This document shows, piece by piece, positions 1-11,332 of a stretch of 64,000 nucleotides of DNA. The DNA is from Letharia columbiana (Eukaryota > Ascomycota > Lecanoromycetes > Lecanorales > Parmeliaceae), in contig NW_023501059.1 in assembly GCF_014066305.1 (NCBI RefSeq), forward strand, positions 708,059 to 772,058. Direction: 5' to 3'. Made by a program: the position numbers and the translations under genes. Under the pieces are notes generated by a model. That model had not been told where the DNA came from, ran no database searches, and saw only the letters and a program-made list of their open reading frames with translations. Each line of letters starts with the position of its first letter. Position 1 is the first letter of the stretch.

Positions 1-183
1 ATGGGTACCTATAACCCATACCTATATCTAAATTACGCCGCATATTTTCAAAACCCGATAGCTGGGTATGGGAATGCGAGTCAGGCGAAGCTAGAAAGGG
101 TGAGCAAGAAGTATGATCCAGGCCAATTATTCCAGAAGCAACTTCCTGGAGGCTTTAAGCTTCAGCAAAAAGGGCAAGACTAA
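1..183 (+). CDS. FAD-linked oxidoreductase (berberine-bridge family), C-terminal end only
   Basis: Reading frame open from the window edge to a TAA at 181-183. The tail has an NYAAYFQNP segment followed by KYDPGQLFQKQLPGGFKL, which matches the C-terminal BBE region of fungal FAD-linked oxidoreductases (secreted or secondary-metabolite oxidases with an N-terminal FAD-binding PCMH domain). In that family the KYDP..LFQ..PGGFKL block closes the substrate pocket. The FAD-binding part lies outside the window, so substrate and localisation cannot be read. The ATG at position 1 is probably an internal methionine, or an exon may begin further upstream. Only the family call is supported. Confidence 0.7.
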   Translation: MGTYNPYLYLNYAAYFQNPIAGYGNASQAKLERVSKKYDPGQLFQKQLPGGFKLQQKGQD

Positions 184-578
184 GAGGGAAAAGTGTACCT
201 ATATAACTCAAAGACTCTGTACTAGAGAATGAATATAAAATGTGTGATACCAATAGTTAGACATTTGAGGTGCGAAATTGCTATGATATTATTGGACTTC
301 ACAAAACCATTGCTCCAAGTCAAGCACCTGCTTTCGGACTAACCCTTTCAGAGTCCGTAATGGACGAGGACCCTTTCATCCCTTGAGGTCTTGGCAGATA
401 CGAAACATCGCGGCGCTTGCTTAAGTCCGAAGGCAACCAAAAGTCGACGTCTTTCTTCTCGAAAATCAACAACTTGAAGCCATGCAACACCAGTCTTGAT
501 CTCTGAGGTGTCTACCCCCAACCAAGATCCCCATGGTAAAGTGCACTCTATCGATACGGACCATTTTGACCCGACACA
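184..578. other. intergenic, oxidoreductase 3' side and promoter of the PB1 gene
   Basis: No convincing gene. The last 50 bp (about 534-578) carry an alternative reading frame that looks like the first half of a PB1 domain, so part of the next gene's first exon may lie here (see the PB1/UBA gene). Confidence 0.4.
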
Positions 579-3500
579 ATGTTGCCCGCATTCCACATCC
601 GAAATTTGCAGCCTTCGCTCGTTCGAATCGACGCTCCATGTTACGATGAAAGTATCCATAGTCACCCAGCAGCAACACTAAAATATTACGACGAAGATGA
701 CGGAGACCTGATCACGGTAGGCATTCTCCGATCCGAGAGCTTGTCTAAGTTTGGTGCTGACGCGGGATATACAGCTTGGGTCATCCAGAGAATTGACGGA
801 GAAGCTGAAAGAACCTGTCATACCGCCCTCATCAGGCCTTTTGGCAGACTTGCAGCATGGTCTTCAATCTTCAGAGCATCATGTATTCGAGATTGATGAC
901 CGCAACTACGTTCGAAAGCTTTGGGAAGACATACAGAACAGCTCTAGCAAGGACTCGGAGGACGGTCCCGTCGCACAAGATAGGGGCGATGCCACGAGAT
1001 GGAGCGCAGAGATGAAGACAGGTCTGGCGATTCTCTACGAGAGGTAAGCCTAGCTCTCCTGTCGACGGAAGAAGAAAAGGGATGATCATGCAAAGAGAAG
1101 AACCTGCCACTAACACCTCTGGACAGGCGGAGACACGAGATATGGAATCCGATCGCAGAAGAACTTGGCGTCACTTGGCAGTCAGTTGATGCGATGCATT
1201 GGGCTTTGGGTCAAGAAGAAATGGCTCGTAGAGCTTATGAGCCCAATTTGCATTCTGCGCAATCGAGAAGCTCTGAAGAAATCGCTGAGGCAAAGCCCGA
1301 GTCCTCGTACAATGGCCCCAGTACGCAACAGTTCGAAGATTATCGCGTCCACCATTTCAATGCCACGAGACCACCTCAAGTACAGCTATCAATGCCGGTA
1401 ACACCTCAGCCGGTTAAGGCCACGGCTGGGCAAGCTACCCTTACGAGGGTCTCAAATGTGGACTTGGATCGCTCAGCCTCGTCACTCAAGGGGAAGAATG
1501 GAGAAGCGAATCTTACTGTGGAAGGAAAGAGGCAGGTAAGTCCGAGCACCCTTCTATCGAGACAGGTATAGAGCAGTAAATAGCTAACATGTGGATGTAG
1601 GCACAAGCTGCAGGTGACAAATTACGGGCGAGGACTGTTTTATCGCGCCATAGAAAGGGTATCATGACTGCAGTCGACAGCCATCTAAACCGATGGGCGA
1701 ATTACAAGTCATCGACATCGGCATTTCTTCCCAAAGCGTCTACCAGCGTGTCTCAACCCTTTGATGGACCTGGCCTGACCTCAGAAGGGAAAAGACAGGC
1801 GCAGGTAGCTGGCGACAAACTTCGCTGCCGGACAAATCCTATTCGTCATTCAAGGCCTTCCCGTGTAGGATCCTTGGAACATGAGATTAGCAAAAATCGC
1901 TGGTCCTCCTATAGCGGAACACGCGCGACCCGTTTTGACGAGCGTCAAGACGCTCAAGAAGAAGCAAGCGACCCCTCGAATACTATGAATACTGACGAAG
2001 TGCCCAGTCATGGGCAGCCATCTCTTCTGGAGGTCTTTGAAGCGGAGTTGGCCAAGAAATTCTCGGCTACAGACAGCGAGGAAGCCCAAGAAGTTGGACC
2101 GCGAATGTCAGTGCCCGAACCGGCTATTGGGGTCGATTCCTCTGGCGAGACATCCATAAGTCAGCCTTTGCTTCAAGGCTCACATGCACTCTTGGGACTC
2201 ATCAACGAGCAACTACAGGAGCTCACTGCTGGAGATATGGCGTTATCGCAAGACTTTTCTACAGCAATCGATCATGGCCTTCGTAAGGCTGTGAGTGGGG
2301 TTGGTGCTTGCATACTAGGCATTGCACGAGGGCTGCAAGAAGTATCCAGTGTCTCACGTCAAGCAGCAGATAGGACTCGGGACGCCGATCATCAGCTCGT
2401 GGACGACCCAATTCTCGGTTTCCAGAGTCTGACGGGGAGCTTTACCGCCGCTTTGAGAAGAGAGATGGCTGTAAACCCGCCTGGAACTACTTTCGCCCCT
2501 CGCAGAAGACTGGGAGAAGTAGAGACTGGCTCGAGCTCTACTGCATTGAGCACATCGCAGGACAGAGACCCCAATGAAGACGCGATGACTGCGCATAAGA
2601 GCAATGACTCCCCCTTTAATGGTGGCATTGATCCGTCTGAGACAGCCTATAATTCGAGGCTGAATCATGCAGCTGCGCCAAGATACATATCTGAAATGCC
2701 TGCGAGCCCACAGCTAGAGATGGAACGCCAACCTAGGTCTCGGCCTGCCATGAGCAAAGAACCACGATTTCACAGGCCTGGACCCATCAACCTCCCAAAT
2801 CGTCCGGGATGTGTTGACCATCTACCTGCAAGTTCACGTTCAGTTGATGATCACTTTCCTACGTTAGCCCAGTTCAAGGGAGAGAGTTTTGGAGCTCCTC
2901 CAAGCTTCCCAGCATTACCAGGTATGAAAGTGCTACTTCCCCAGCGAGCACCCCGTCTCTCTGAATTTGGTACCAAGGCTGGAGACTCTGGGCCTGCCAA
3001 TCGGACCCACTCATATGTCAGCGGTCCGAGTGGCGGAGAGGCATCCCGGCGATCTCATGATCCGGTAGCTGGGCCTGGCGAGCAATCTGCGCAGCGAAAC
3101 GGGCACGAATTCATACCGCTGAGCTCTCTGAGCTCGGCAGCTTCGTTAGCAGGGCCTTTTGACTCTCTGGAAGCGGAACTCTCAGCCCGGGCCAATTTGA
3201 GTGAAGGACTTCGTCGGAATGCCACTACCGCTAGCATAGACACCACGCACGCCTCAAGACACCGAAGACCTTACTCTGAAGTTTTCGATGGTTCAGGAAG
3301 GGTCGCATGGGGTGCATTTTTGCAGGACAATGGTCGCGGGCCAAGAGGTCTCTATAGGGCTGGTGACGACAGAGGCAGGCCTCGAGGTGCCAATCGGGAG
3401 CATTCCACAAGGCTGTCTCGGCGCGAAGCGGAATCACGACGCTCGCCTCTTGCAGCGGCGAGGTACGACGATGAGCATCACGACGACTCTACCGTGAGCA

Positions 3501-3670
3501 AGATTCATGATTGCGTTGGGCAACTCCAAGACCTTGGTTTTGGGAGCGACGACGAAGATTTTGTGGACAGACTCCTAATATACGCTCAGGCTGCAGACGG
3601 GTCACTGGTGGACGCTATCGATTTGATTGACGAGGAGCAGCGAGCGTATAGGGAGAGACTGAGTCAGTAA
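579..3670 (+). CDS. PB1-domain and UBA-like-domain protein, possible selective-autophagy or ubiquitin adaptor
   Basis: Model join(579..716,775..1043,1127..1535,1601..3670); all three introns are GT-AG and keep frame. The N-terminus has the PB1 acidic loop (YYDEDDGDLIT, codons just before the first intron), continued across the splice by LGSSRELTEKL, as in PB1 heterodimerisation domains. A helical block RRHEIWNPIAEELG...MHWALG follows, resembling a Myb/SANT-like element seen in fungal PB1 proteins. The long middle is low-complexity and Ser/Pro-rich. The last 50 residues (LQDLGFGSDDEDF...LVDAIDLIDEEQ) look like a UBA-type ubiquitin-binding helix bundle. A 14-residue motif starting EGKRQAQ and ending GDKLR occurs twice. 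PB1 plus UBA is the end-to-end arrangement of p62/NBR1 receptors, but no ZZ finger is visible, so that role is inference. The 5' end is uncertain: the first PB1 strand and helix appear in another frame (from ATG 534). Confidence 0.6.
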
Positions 3671-3904
3671 GGATCGGGTTTTCAGGCGGGAAAGCTGGGT
3701 TAGCGAGGTAACAAGAAGGAGTAAACACTAGAGTGTTCGGGTTGTGTGCTTGCAATATGATGAGACCCCAGATTGTAATACAAATGTGAACTTGATGTCT
3801 TCGGTCTTGTGAGCGTGAGCGAAAATAAACAGTCAAGCCCGTATATACCTGACTGATTGTGAGACTATGGCTCGTTTTCCCGGATGTAGAGATAGAAAAA
3901 GAAA

Positions 3905-3919
3905 GAGAGAGAGAGAGAA
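3905..3919. repeat. (GA)n microsatellite
   Basis: Short GA dinucleotide tract within purine-rich sequence just beyond the 3' end of AIM24. Confidence 0.8.
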
Positions 3920-3995
3920 CGAGGTGAGATATAGTACAAATACAACGCCTGCCACCAAGGATATCTCCTTTACGGAAGCAACCTGCCTTACGTCT

Positions 3996-5376
3996 TCAAT
4001 CTCCAAATGTTACCTTCCCATCAGTGCCGATGCTCGCCGTACTCATACGAGGAGCTTTCATAGTTACTGCGGAGCCGGCCTTAGACTTCTTAGCAGAATC
4101 TGTGGTGCTTCTTTCTGCTGGAAGAGTGAATACCGGCTGTACTACTCCTGGTTGCGTGTCGGCAATTTCGTTGACGTTCTCAGATGTCAGCACATCAAGT
4201 ATTCTAGCTGCGCGGGTCTGTAGCAGGATTGTCGTTGGCCCATGGAATTGTAAGAAAAGCTAGCAAACATTAAGATCTCTCGTGATGATGTGGTAGGCTT
4301 CCACTGACCCTATCGCCCCAAATCGTCGCTCTCGCCCACGTGCGTACATTGAAAAGTATCGTTGTGAATGTCCGCCACGTCCTTGAATCGCGCATTGCTC
4401 TTATGAACCTTGTATCTGGTAGCAGGTTAGAGACGCCTATCTCCGGTATCTGAAAGCGCAGCGAGGACGACCTCAAACGGTGAGGCAAAGGTGGGTTAGC
4501 GTTCATGCTATATGCAACGACGTTGCTAGATTCAATATCAGCATCGGCGGTCTCGCAATACAACTCGAAACGCACCTTGGGTGGACCACATATGATTCTC
4601 CTGCTTGGAGGACTAATTGAGAAATGGACCCTTGACCTGCAAGGGCAAGGAGTCCCCTTCCCGTGACCTGAGAATTACCCCAATGCGCCAAACTCTTGAA
4701 CAGTCAGCCCTTGATCTCTTTCTCGGCACTGACGCATACCATGTTCCGGTTCACAGAGGGTGTAATAGAGAGCGTCTGCCCAGTCCATGCCAGAAGAGCT
4801 TTCCCAGTAACCATCCAATCCAGCGTTCCATCTAGATTCAGCGTTGTCATTGAGGTACGGGATGCTTTGGTAGATATGAGTGCCGTGATAGGCGTCGTAG
4901 ACGATATTCTCTGATAAAGGAATGGTATTTGAAGAAATGCTCTGCGGAAAGGCGCCAGTACTGAAAGAGTTGACACTGCCTACTTCGTTCTCAGCGTGTA
5001 CAATAAAATTTAGACGATCAAGATTTGCGTACATTTTCAGCCTTCCCTCCTACCCCAACCAGTGAACCTTTCCGAGTGTAGAGATTTTGAGAGGCTGAGA
5101 GAGAAACGGAGAGGAGAGAAAACGGTGAGCCAATGACCTCAAATTTGGCATCTTAAACACTGTCAGTATGCACTTGAGATCCTGACTCTCCAACAGACCT
5201 GATGTAGCACCGCTCGTACTTGGGACTGGCTCAGAAGGGACGATATCAAGAGCGTCTGCGGACGGGGTAGAAATGCGTAGATCTCGTCGCCAGATGGCTG
5301 GTGAAGAGTGCCATACACTGGGAGCTCTGGAACACCTTGACTTGATGATCTCTGAACCTCTCAATGAAGCCCGCAT
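3996..5376 (-). CDS. AIM24: AIM24 family mitochondrial protein
   Basis: Model complement(join(3996..4259,4309..4525,4576..4694,4740..4979,5033..5151,5199..5376)), 378 aa, five introns of 45-53 bp. The spliced protein gives the AIM24 core in order: [101 protein letters not shown] and [16 protein letters not shown], ending in a tail with [14 protein letters not shown]. Aim24 is an inner-membrane protein needed for normal respiratory-chain and MICOS organisation in yeast. The Arg/Ser-rich N-terminus (starting MRASLRG) suits a mitochondrial presequence. It is divergent from ATM1, another mitochondrial gene, with 389 bp between the start codons. Larger unspliced frames on this strand are shadows. 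The start at 5376 is the first in-frame ATG and is the least certain part. Confidence 0.9.
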
Positions 5377-5765
5377 AGCTTACAAGGGACTGGACCATCC
5401 TCCAGAACGAAGAAGTTCAAGATCGCGAAACGCGGGATTCAAAACGGACGCTGCAGAAGCCGGGTAGCAATGGTGAAAATTAACCCTAGAATTTGACATG
5501 ACAACACGGGCAAGCATGCAGGAGGGCAGGTCCTGTTCACACCCTCAATTCTAGCAGAGCTGTACGGTGGAGCAACTCAGCATTCTAGCATTTCAGCATT
5601 TCAGACAGCAAACGCTATTACTGGGCTACACGCCGATAGATTTGCTGATACAGTGGTGAAAGCAGCGGCATGGGGCCTGTGACATATGCACGTATGCACA
5701 TCAATACAATGATACGAGTACCAGGCGCCTGTAAATACTTCGAATAATTTAAGCGCGACGATAGG
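5377..5765. promoter_or_regulatory. divergent promoter region AIM24/ATM1
   Basis: 389 bp between start codons of two mitochondrial-protein genes transcribed away from each other. No specific motif was recognised with confidence. Confidence 0.5.
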
Positions 5766-8077
5766 ATGCGTCTCGCACTCTCCATCAAAGTATGCGTGCC
5801 TTGTCGCCTCCCCCTGAAGAGTTCAATTGCCAGATCAAATTATCTATTTGAACCGAGACCACGCTTTCTCCCTCTGCGACACCTGACATATACGAATCAT
5901 TTGCGGCAAAAGGACAGCTCAAGGCAGCAGAAATCTCAGGGCAAGGTGCACCCACGTCCTGAACAATCTCAAAGCATCAAGCCGGAATCGTATCAGGAGC
6001 CAAGCAAGGCAAAGCCTGCTGAAGCACCTAAGACAGACGCTCTGCTGGCAGAGCAGACTGTTTCCAACAAAGAGCAAAGGCGCGCAGATTGGATCATAAT
6101 TAAGGAAATGGCCAAGTATATATGGCCAAAGGTATGGCGGACATGGACATCTGAATGACGGCAAAGGCCTAATGATACACTCAGGGTGACCTTGGAGCGA
6201 GAGCTAGAGTAGGAACTGCTCTGGCTCTACTTGTTGGATCAAAGGTAGGAATTACATAACTAAAGCTTAGATTTCTTCACTATACTCAGACATAATAGGT
6301 TTTGAACGTACAAGTCCCTTTCTACTTTAAGAGTATTGTTGATTCAATGAACGTGGACTTCGTTGCCCTGGGTGGCACAGCTTGGACGGTCGCAGGTGCC
6401 ATGATAACAGCTTGTATGGATTCTCTGCTTTTAAGATTGTACATCTGCTCATGAATATCCTCAGATGGTGCCACTAGAATTGGCACGGCCGTTTTTCAGG
6501 AAATGAGGAACGCTATATTTGCAAGCGTTGCTCAGAAAGCCATTCGCCGAGTTGCCTGCAATGTCTTCGAGCATTTACTCCGACTCGACCTCAATTTTCA
6601 TTTATCGCGACAGACAGGAGGCCTCACGAGAGCCATTGACAGGGGAACAAAAGGGATAAGTTTCCTACTAACGTCAATGGTCTTTCACATTATCCCTACC
6701 GCGCTAGAAATCTCAATGGTCTGTGGGATTTTGGCATACCAATATGGGCCAAAATTTGCAGCCATCACTGCTGCAACGATGGTGGCTTACACCGGATTCA
6801 CCGTTGTAACCACATCCTGGAGAACGAAATTTCGAAAGCAGGCAAATGCTGCAGATAATCAGGGCGCAACGGTGGCCGTCGACTCACTGATCAACTTTGA
6901 AGCCGTCAAATATTTCAACAACGAGAAGTACGAGGTGGGGAGATACGACAAAGCTTTAAACAACTACGAGAAAGCTTCCATCAAAGTCACCACCTCGCTC
7001 TCTTTTCTGAACGCAGGGCAGAATCTCATCTTCTCCAGCGCCCTGTCCGGCATGATGTATCTTGCTGCTGACGGTATTGCGACGGGAAGCCTCACGGTTG
7101 GAGACCTTGTAATGGTTAACCAGCTGGTCTTCCAGCTCTCCGTCCCTCTCAATTTTCTTGGCTCTGTTTACCGAGAGCTGAGACAATCGTTGCTGGATAT
7201 GGAGACCCTTTTCAACCTGCAAAAAGTCAACATCGCCGTCAAAGAGTCTGAAAAGGCGAAAGCACTCGAATTGGCCAAGGGAGGAGAGATCAGATTCGAA
7301 AACGTGACTTTCGGGTACCACAAGGACCGGCCAATATTGCGGGACCTCAGTTTCACCATTCCGGCTGGTCAAAAAGTCGCCATTGTAGGTCCAAGCGGTT
7401 GTGGGAAATCTACAATCCTTCGGCTGCTTTTCCGCTTCTACGATGTAGAAACAGGACGAATCTTGATCGATGACCAAGATATCCGCGAGGTCAGCTTGCA
7501 AAGCCTGCGCAAAGCTATAGGGGTCGTGCCTCAAGACACGCCCCTGTTCAACAACACTATCGAGCATAACATCCGCTATGGAGACATGAATGCAACTTCG
7601 GAAGAAGTACGCAACGCCGCTAAGCGGGCCAGGGTCCACGATATTGTTGAAGGCCTTCCGGATGGGTACAATACCATGGTCGGTGAACGTGGGATGATGA
7701 TCAGTGGCGGAGAGAAACAAAGATTGGCAGTGTCGAGACTAATATTGAAAGATCCGCCGCTGCTTTTCTTCGATGAAGCGACGTCAGCCTTGGATACTTA
7801 CACCGAGCAATCGCTGCTACAGAACATCAACAGCATACTCAAAGAGAAAGCGAGGACCAGCGTCTTCGTGGCACATAGACTACGGACCATCTTCGACAGT
7901 GACAAGATCATTGTCTTACAGAATGGACATGTGGCGGAGAGTGGCACGCATACCCAACTAATTGGTGAAGGCGGTGTGTACTCGACGTTGTGGCATGCGC
8001 AAGAGACATCGCTTGGAGATAACGGCGATGCTGAAACGGACTCTCACGAGAACCCTGACGAAGTTGAAAACCAATGA
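5766..8077 (+). CDS. ATM1: mitochondrial ABC transporter Atm1 (Fe-S cluster precursor export)
   Basis: Model join(5766..6131,6185..6244,6299..6413,6465..8077), 717 aa, close to the usual length. This half-transporter homodimerises in the mitochondrial inner membrane and exports a glutathione-containing sulfur/iron-sulfur intermediate for cytosolic Fe-S assembly. The basic N-terminus is a likely presequence. The transmembrane region begins near [20 protein letters not shown] and includes the [17 protein letters not shown] block typical of Atm1. The nucleotide-binding domain has Walker [10 protein letters not shown] (about residue 490), signature ISGGEKQR (about 594), Walker [13 protein letters not shown] (about 617) and the H-loop AHR (about 650). 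Nothing looks broken. A long open frame on the opposite strand is a coding shadow. Confidence 0.97.
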
Positions 8078-8757
8078 GGGCAGAAGGCGTTCAGTAGGCG
8101 AAGGAAGGGTTACAATGTACTCTACACGAATGTATGATTTTGACTGGCCTATGCCTCGAATGGACTCCAATACGAGATGGAACATGCGAACAGGGCAGGG
8201 TAGAATAAGGTTAATAGTTCCTGTACCACCATGCTATGTATACCTCTTCGTTCGTTATCGCTAATACAAGATGCTGTAAGAGATGCTGTTGAAGGATGAG
8301 GCTACAATGCCTGGAATGCTCACAGTAGCCAAGATAATCTCAAAAGCTCGCCTTTGTGTACGAGAGTAGCTGACACTTGAACGATAATGGTGGTCGGATG
8401 CGCTGCAATGGTGAGCTCAAAGATGATTTAGAACTCTAGACCTGTCGAACGCAAAAGTCACGTTCATGAAACCATTCATCATACAAAGATCGTAGCCCAG
8501 GGCGATGGTACACTCAAATCATAAGGGTCGGGAAGGGTATATATTGCACGCTCGCTCTAGTTATTGGCCCCTCTTTTCATTTAGGAGGCAGACAAGGGCC
8601 AGACTTAATGTCATAGCTGCACTTTTCTATCTAGAATCTGCCACTGTCTACTTGCTAGACACTCTGCAATGGAGTGCTATAAAACACCTCATCCGCCCCT
8701 GGAATAGGTCGAAAGATACCCCGGACGCCATGCACACGTAGCTGCCGCTTGTGATCA
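8078..8757. other. intergenic between convergent ATM1 and eIF3e
   Basis: 680 bp of 3' flanking sequence. No conserved protein, RNA gene or repeat is visible. Confidence 0.5.
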
Positions 8758-10169
8758 TTACTTCGCGACCGCAGCACTCAGCACCGAGGTCCTGAAGAAA
8801 CTTCCCTTGGTGCGCTCGATTACCTGCACTCAAGTTAGCACAAAACATGTATCAAGTAGATCCCAGAAAGCATCCTCACCTGTTGGTATACTGAGTTTGC
8901 AGGGTGATTCATCAATACCGTCCCTTCCTTGTAATCCAGCTTCCCATCCATTCTTGTATCCCGAATCAGATTCACAATCCACTTCTCACCTTCCTCCATC
9001 TCCAGGCCCAATCTCTTGCTTAGATCCCCAATATCGATCCTCTGGTGAATCTTGCAGTAGCTTTCACTTATCAGATGCCTTGCGGCCTCCACGAACGCTT
9101 CCGCCGCTGCACTCAGGAAGAAATCGCCCTTGAGAACTTCCTCCGCTTCACTCAATTTCCTCTGCGCTTCTTCAAAGTCGAAATCGATATAAAGGGCTTT
9201 TATGAAGTCGGTGACTGGGTCATGGTATTCGTAGCCTTCCTGGCGTACAACCCGCACGAGATCTTTGAGCTGTTTCTGGTACTGGCCTGTGTTGCGCGTT
9301 CGTGATCTGTTGGTGATGACCGCGGCGGCAAGGTAACGTAGGATCCAGGGGCAATTGGTCTGTATGGTATTGATGAAGGCGGGAGAGAAGAAGAGTTCTG
9401 TGATCTGATCGCGAGCGGGTTCGTAGTTGAAAAAGGGAAAGAGCGACCAGTGGATAAGCCATGTCCGGTGCTGTAGCTGTGCCAGGGGATTGTTGAAAAG
9501 TTTGGTATCGATACTCTCTTTCACTTTATTGACCTCCTCCATTACAACGTCCCATTGCGTGGTCAGTATATCCGAGGCAAGTTTGCCCCAGGTAGCGGAT
9601 GTGGCTTTGTCGTTGTCCGTGGAGAGGATGCGGAATTGGTCGAGGAGGTGGGCGGCATTCCCATAACTACCACAGCTATATTGAAACCGGCCGTAGTCGT
9701 AGAGCATGTCTACCATCTCAATTGTGACTCCATGGTTCGTTTCGAGGAATTTCAAGTTGGCCACTTTGTCGCTGCGGAGGTTCGACACCACACTGTCGTC
9801 ACTGAGTAACTCATCGATCTGACTGGTCTCTTCCGTAAAGAGGGACAATCGTTGCAAAACCTCTTCCCTCTTCTTCACAAACTCTTCAGGCACATCGTCG
9901 CTGTCGTTGAGTTCTTGCCACAGACTCGCAACGTAGTCGGTCATGTTCGTCTGCTTGAGAAGCTCGTATTTTGTCCTCGTGATATCCGTGGTCGTGCTAT
10001 CAATCCCCTCTTGGCCGGACAAGAATTCGAGTAGGGGAAATATAAGATGCCGGTCGAGGTGGGGGATGAGCCTGGGGAGGAGATCATTTTCTTCTGAGAT
10101 CTCCGTGGACGCCGTTTGGCCCTTGCCATTCAATATGGCTCCTGCTGACGTGGGAGTATTGTCTGCCAT
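8758..10169 (-). CDS. INT6: eukaryotic translation initiation factor 3 subunit E (Int6)
   Basis: Model complement(join(8758..8823,8880..10169)), 451 aa, one 56 bp intron near the 3' end. The start [13 protein letters not shown] is followed by the eIF3e N-terminal region ([20 protein letters not shown]) and a C-terminal PCI domain (about residues 210-400, with [20 protein letters not shown]). The short last exon encodes [21 protein letters not shown], the conserved eIF3e terminus, which fixes the splice. eIF3e is part of the eIF3 scaffold that recruits the 43S pre-initiation complex to mRNA in the cytoplasm. It is head to head with the mitoribosomal gene mL49, 222 bp between starts. Confidence 0.96.
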
Positions 10170-10391
10170 AGCGGCGATGATGTAGGAACGTGGAGCAGGT
10201 ATGTGATTGTGGGCAATTCGAGCAAGGAAAGTAACTCACTGTGTGCCTTGGCGCCAAGAAGACAGAAATCTGCCAACCATCCCTTATTCTACTATCCAGC
10301 CCTGAGCACCCGACAGCGAGCTTTACACGACCATAAGACCATACGTGATATAAGAAATTACCAGCTTTTGTTGTTCTCCTACACAATAACA

Positions 10392-10986
10392 ATGGCTTCA
10401 GTACCATTTATGCCCTTCCTACGTCCTCTTCCCCTTCCTCGTCTCTCCTACATTCATATTCTCCAGCGCCAAATATCAAGCCTACCTCATCTCTGTCAAA
10501 AAGGTAACCGCCTCCCCGTGCTACGACCAAATGTCCTTCTAGCCGACGGCTGATTGCCCGCAGCCACCATAATTGTATCCAAGACGCCAACCCCACCACC
10601 GGCCTCTCCTGCGGTCAAACCTTCGGCGCAAGTCGGTCTTGCCGCCCTACCTCCACTTCCCTATCACGTCCACCGCACGGCATCACAAAAGTTGCCAATT
10701 TATCACCTCGCCAAACGCGGCGGCAATCTCCATCAGACTCGGATACGGAAAATTGAAGGAAACGTCGAGAAGCTTAGAGAAGAGATAGTGGCAGGGTTGG
10801 CCTTGAAGGAGGAAACCGTTGTCATTAATCGATTGACAGGGCATATCATCATAAAGGTACGTGAACAGGTTCATGAATGAACTGCTGGGGTCTGAAGAAG
10901 ACTGAGAAGATGGCTAATATAAATCGTGTTCATAGGGGTGGTATAAGGACAATATCAAAAGGTTCTTGGAGGAGCGGCATTTCTGA
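10392..10986 (+). CDS. IMG2: mitochondrial large ribosomal subunit protein mL49 (Img2)
   Basis: Model join(10392..10503,10564..10856,10936..10986), 151 aa. The mature core YHVHRTASQKLPIYHLAKRG followed by GNLHQTRIRKIEG and the closing GWYKDNIKRFLEE match the MRPL49/IMG2 family of the mitochondrial 54S/39S subunit. The first exon encodes a Pro/Leu/Arg-rich leader (MASVPFMPFLRPLPLPRLSY) suitable for mitochondrial import. The last exon is only 51 nt. The phase-1 first intron and phase-0 second intron are needed to join the conserved block to the terminal GW motif. Confidence 0.92.
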
Positions 10987-11332
10987 TTCACGCTATCGGT
11001 TGCAGTATTCTGTTGAACAAATGCGTTTTAGCTAGGTTCTCATTGAGCATGGGATCTGCCTGTGTGACATTGAGCGGAGGACGAATTGTACAAATTTATA
11101 GACATCCCCGCACATCACTACTTTGTCCAAGCCAAATTACTCAGATACAGCCTCGCTCCCAGTGTCTCAACCCCATGACCTGCTTGTAAGGTTACTAATC
11201 CACGTGCTTAGTACAATGTCACACATTTACATCAGATCAAGACCCATTGAATCAAGCCCTCCTCGCAACCCCTAAAGCCGAAATGCAAGCCGAAATGCGC
11301 GCTGTGAACTCGAGCCCTCACCGTAAGCATGC
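10987..11332. other. intergenic between convergent mL49 and the ARID gene
   Basis: 346 bp. Nothing recognisable beyond 3' flanks. Confidence 0.5.

Noticed and set aside
348..665. Overlapping minus-strand frames upstream of the PB1 gene
   Set aside because: No homology or splice logic, and in conflict with the plus-strand PB1 exon.
4675..5034. 119-codon minus-strand frame with an ATG start
   Set aside because: It lies in the wrong frame across two real AIM24 introns. The spliced frame gives the complete AIM24 family sequence.
6956..7720. 254-codon open frame antisense to ATM1
   Set aside because: Mirror of the conserved transporter codons, with no recognisable protein and no splice signals of its own.
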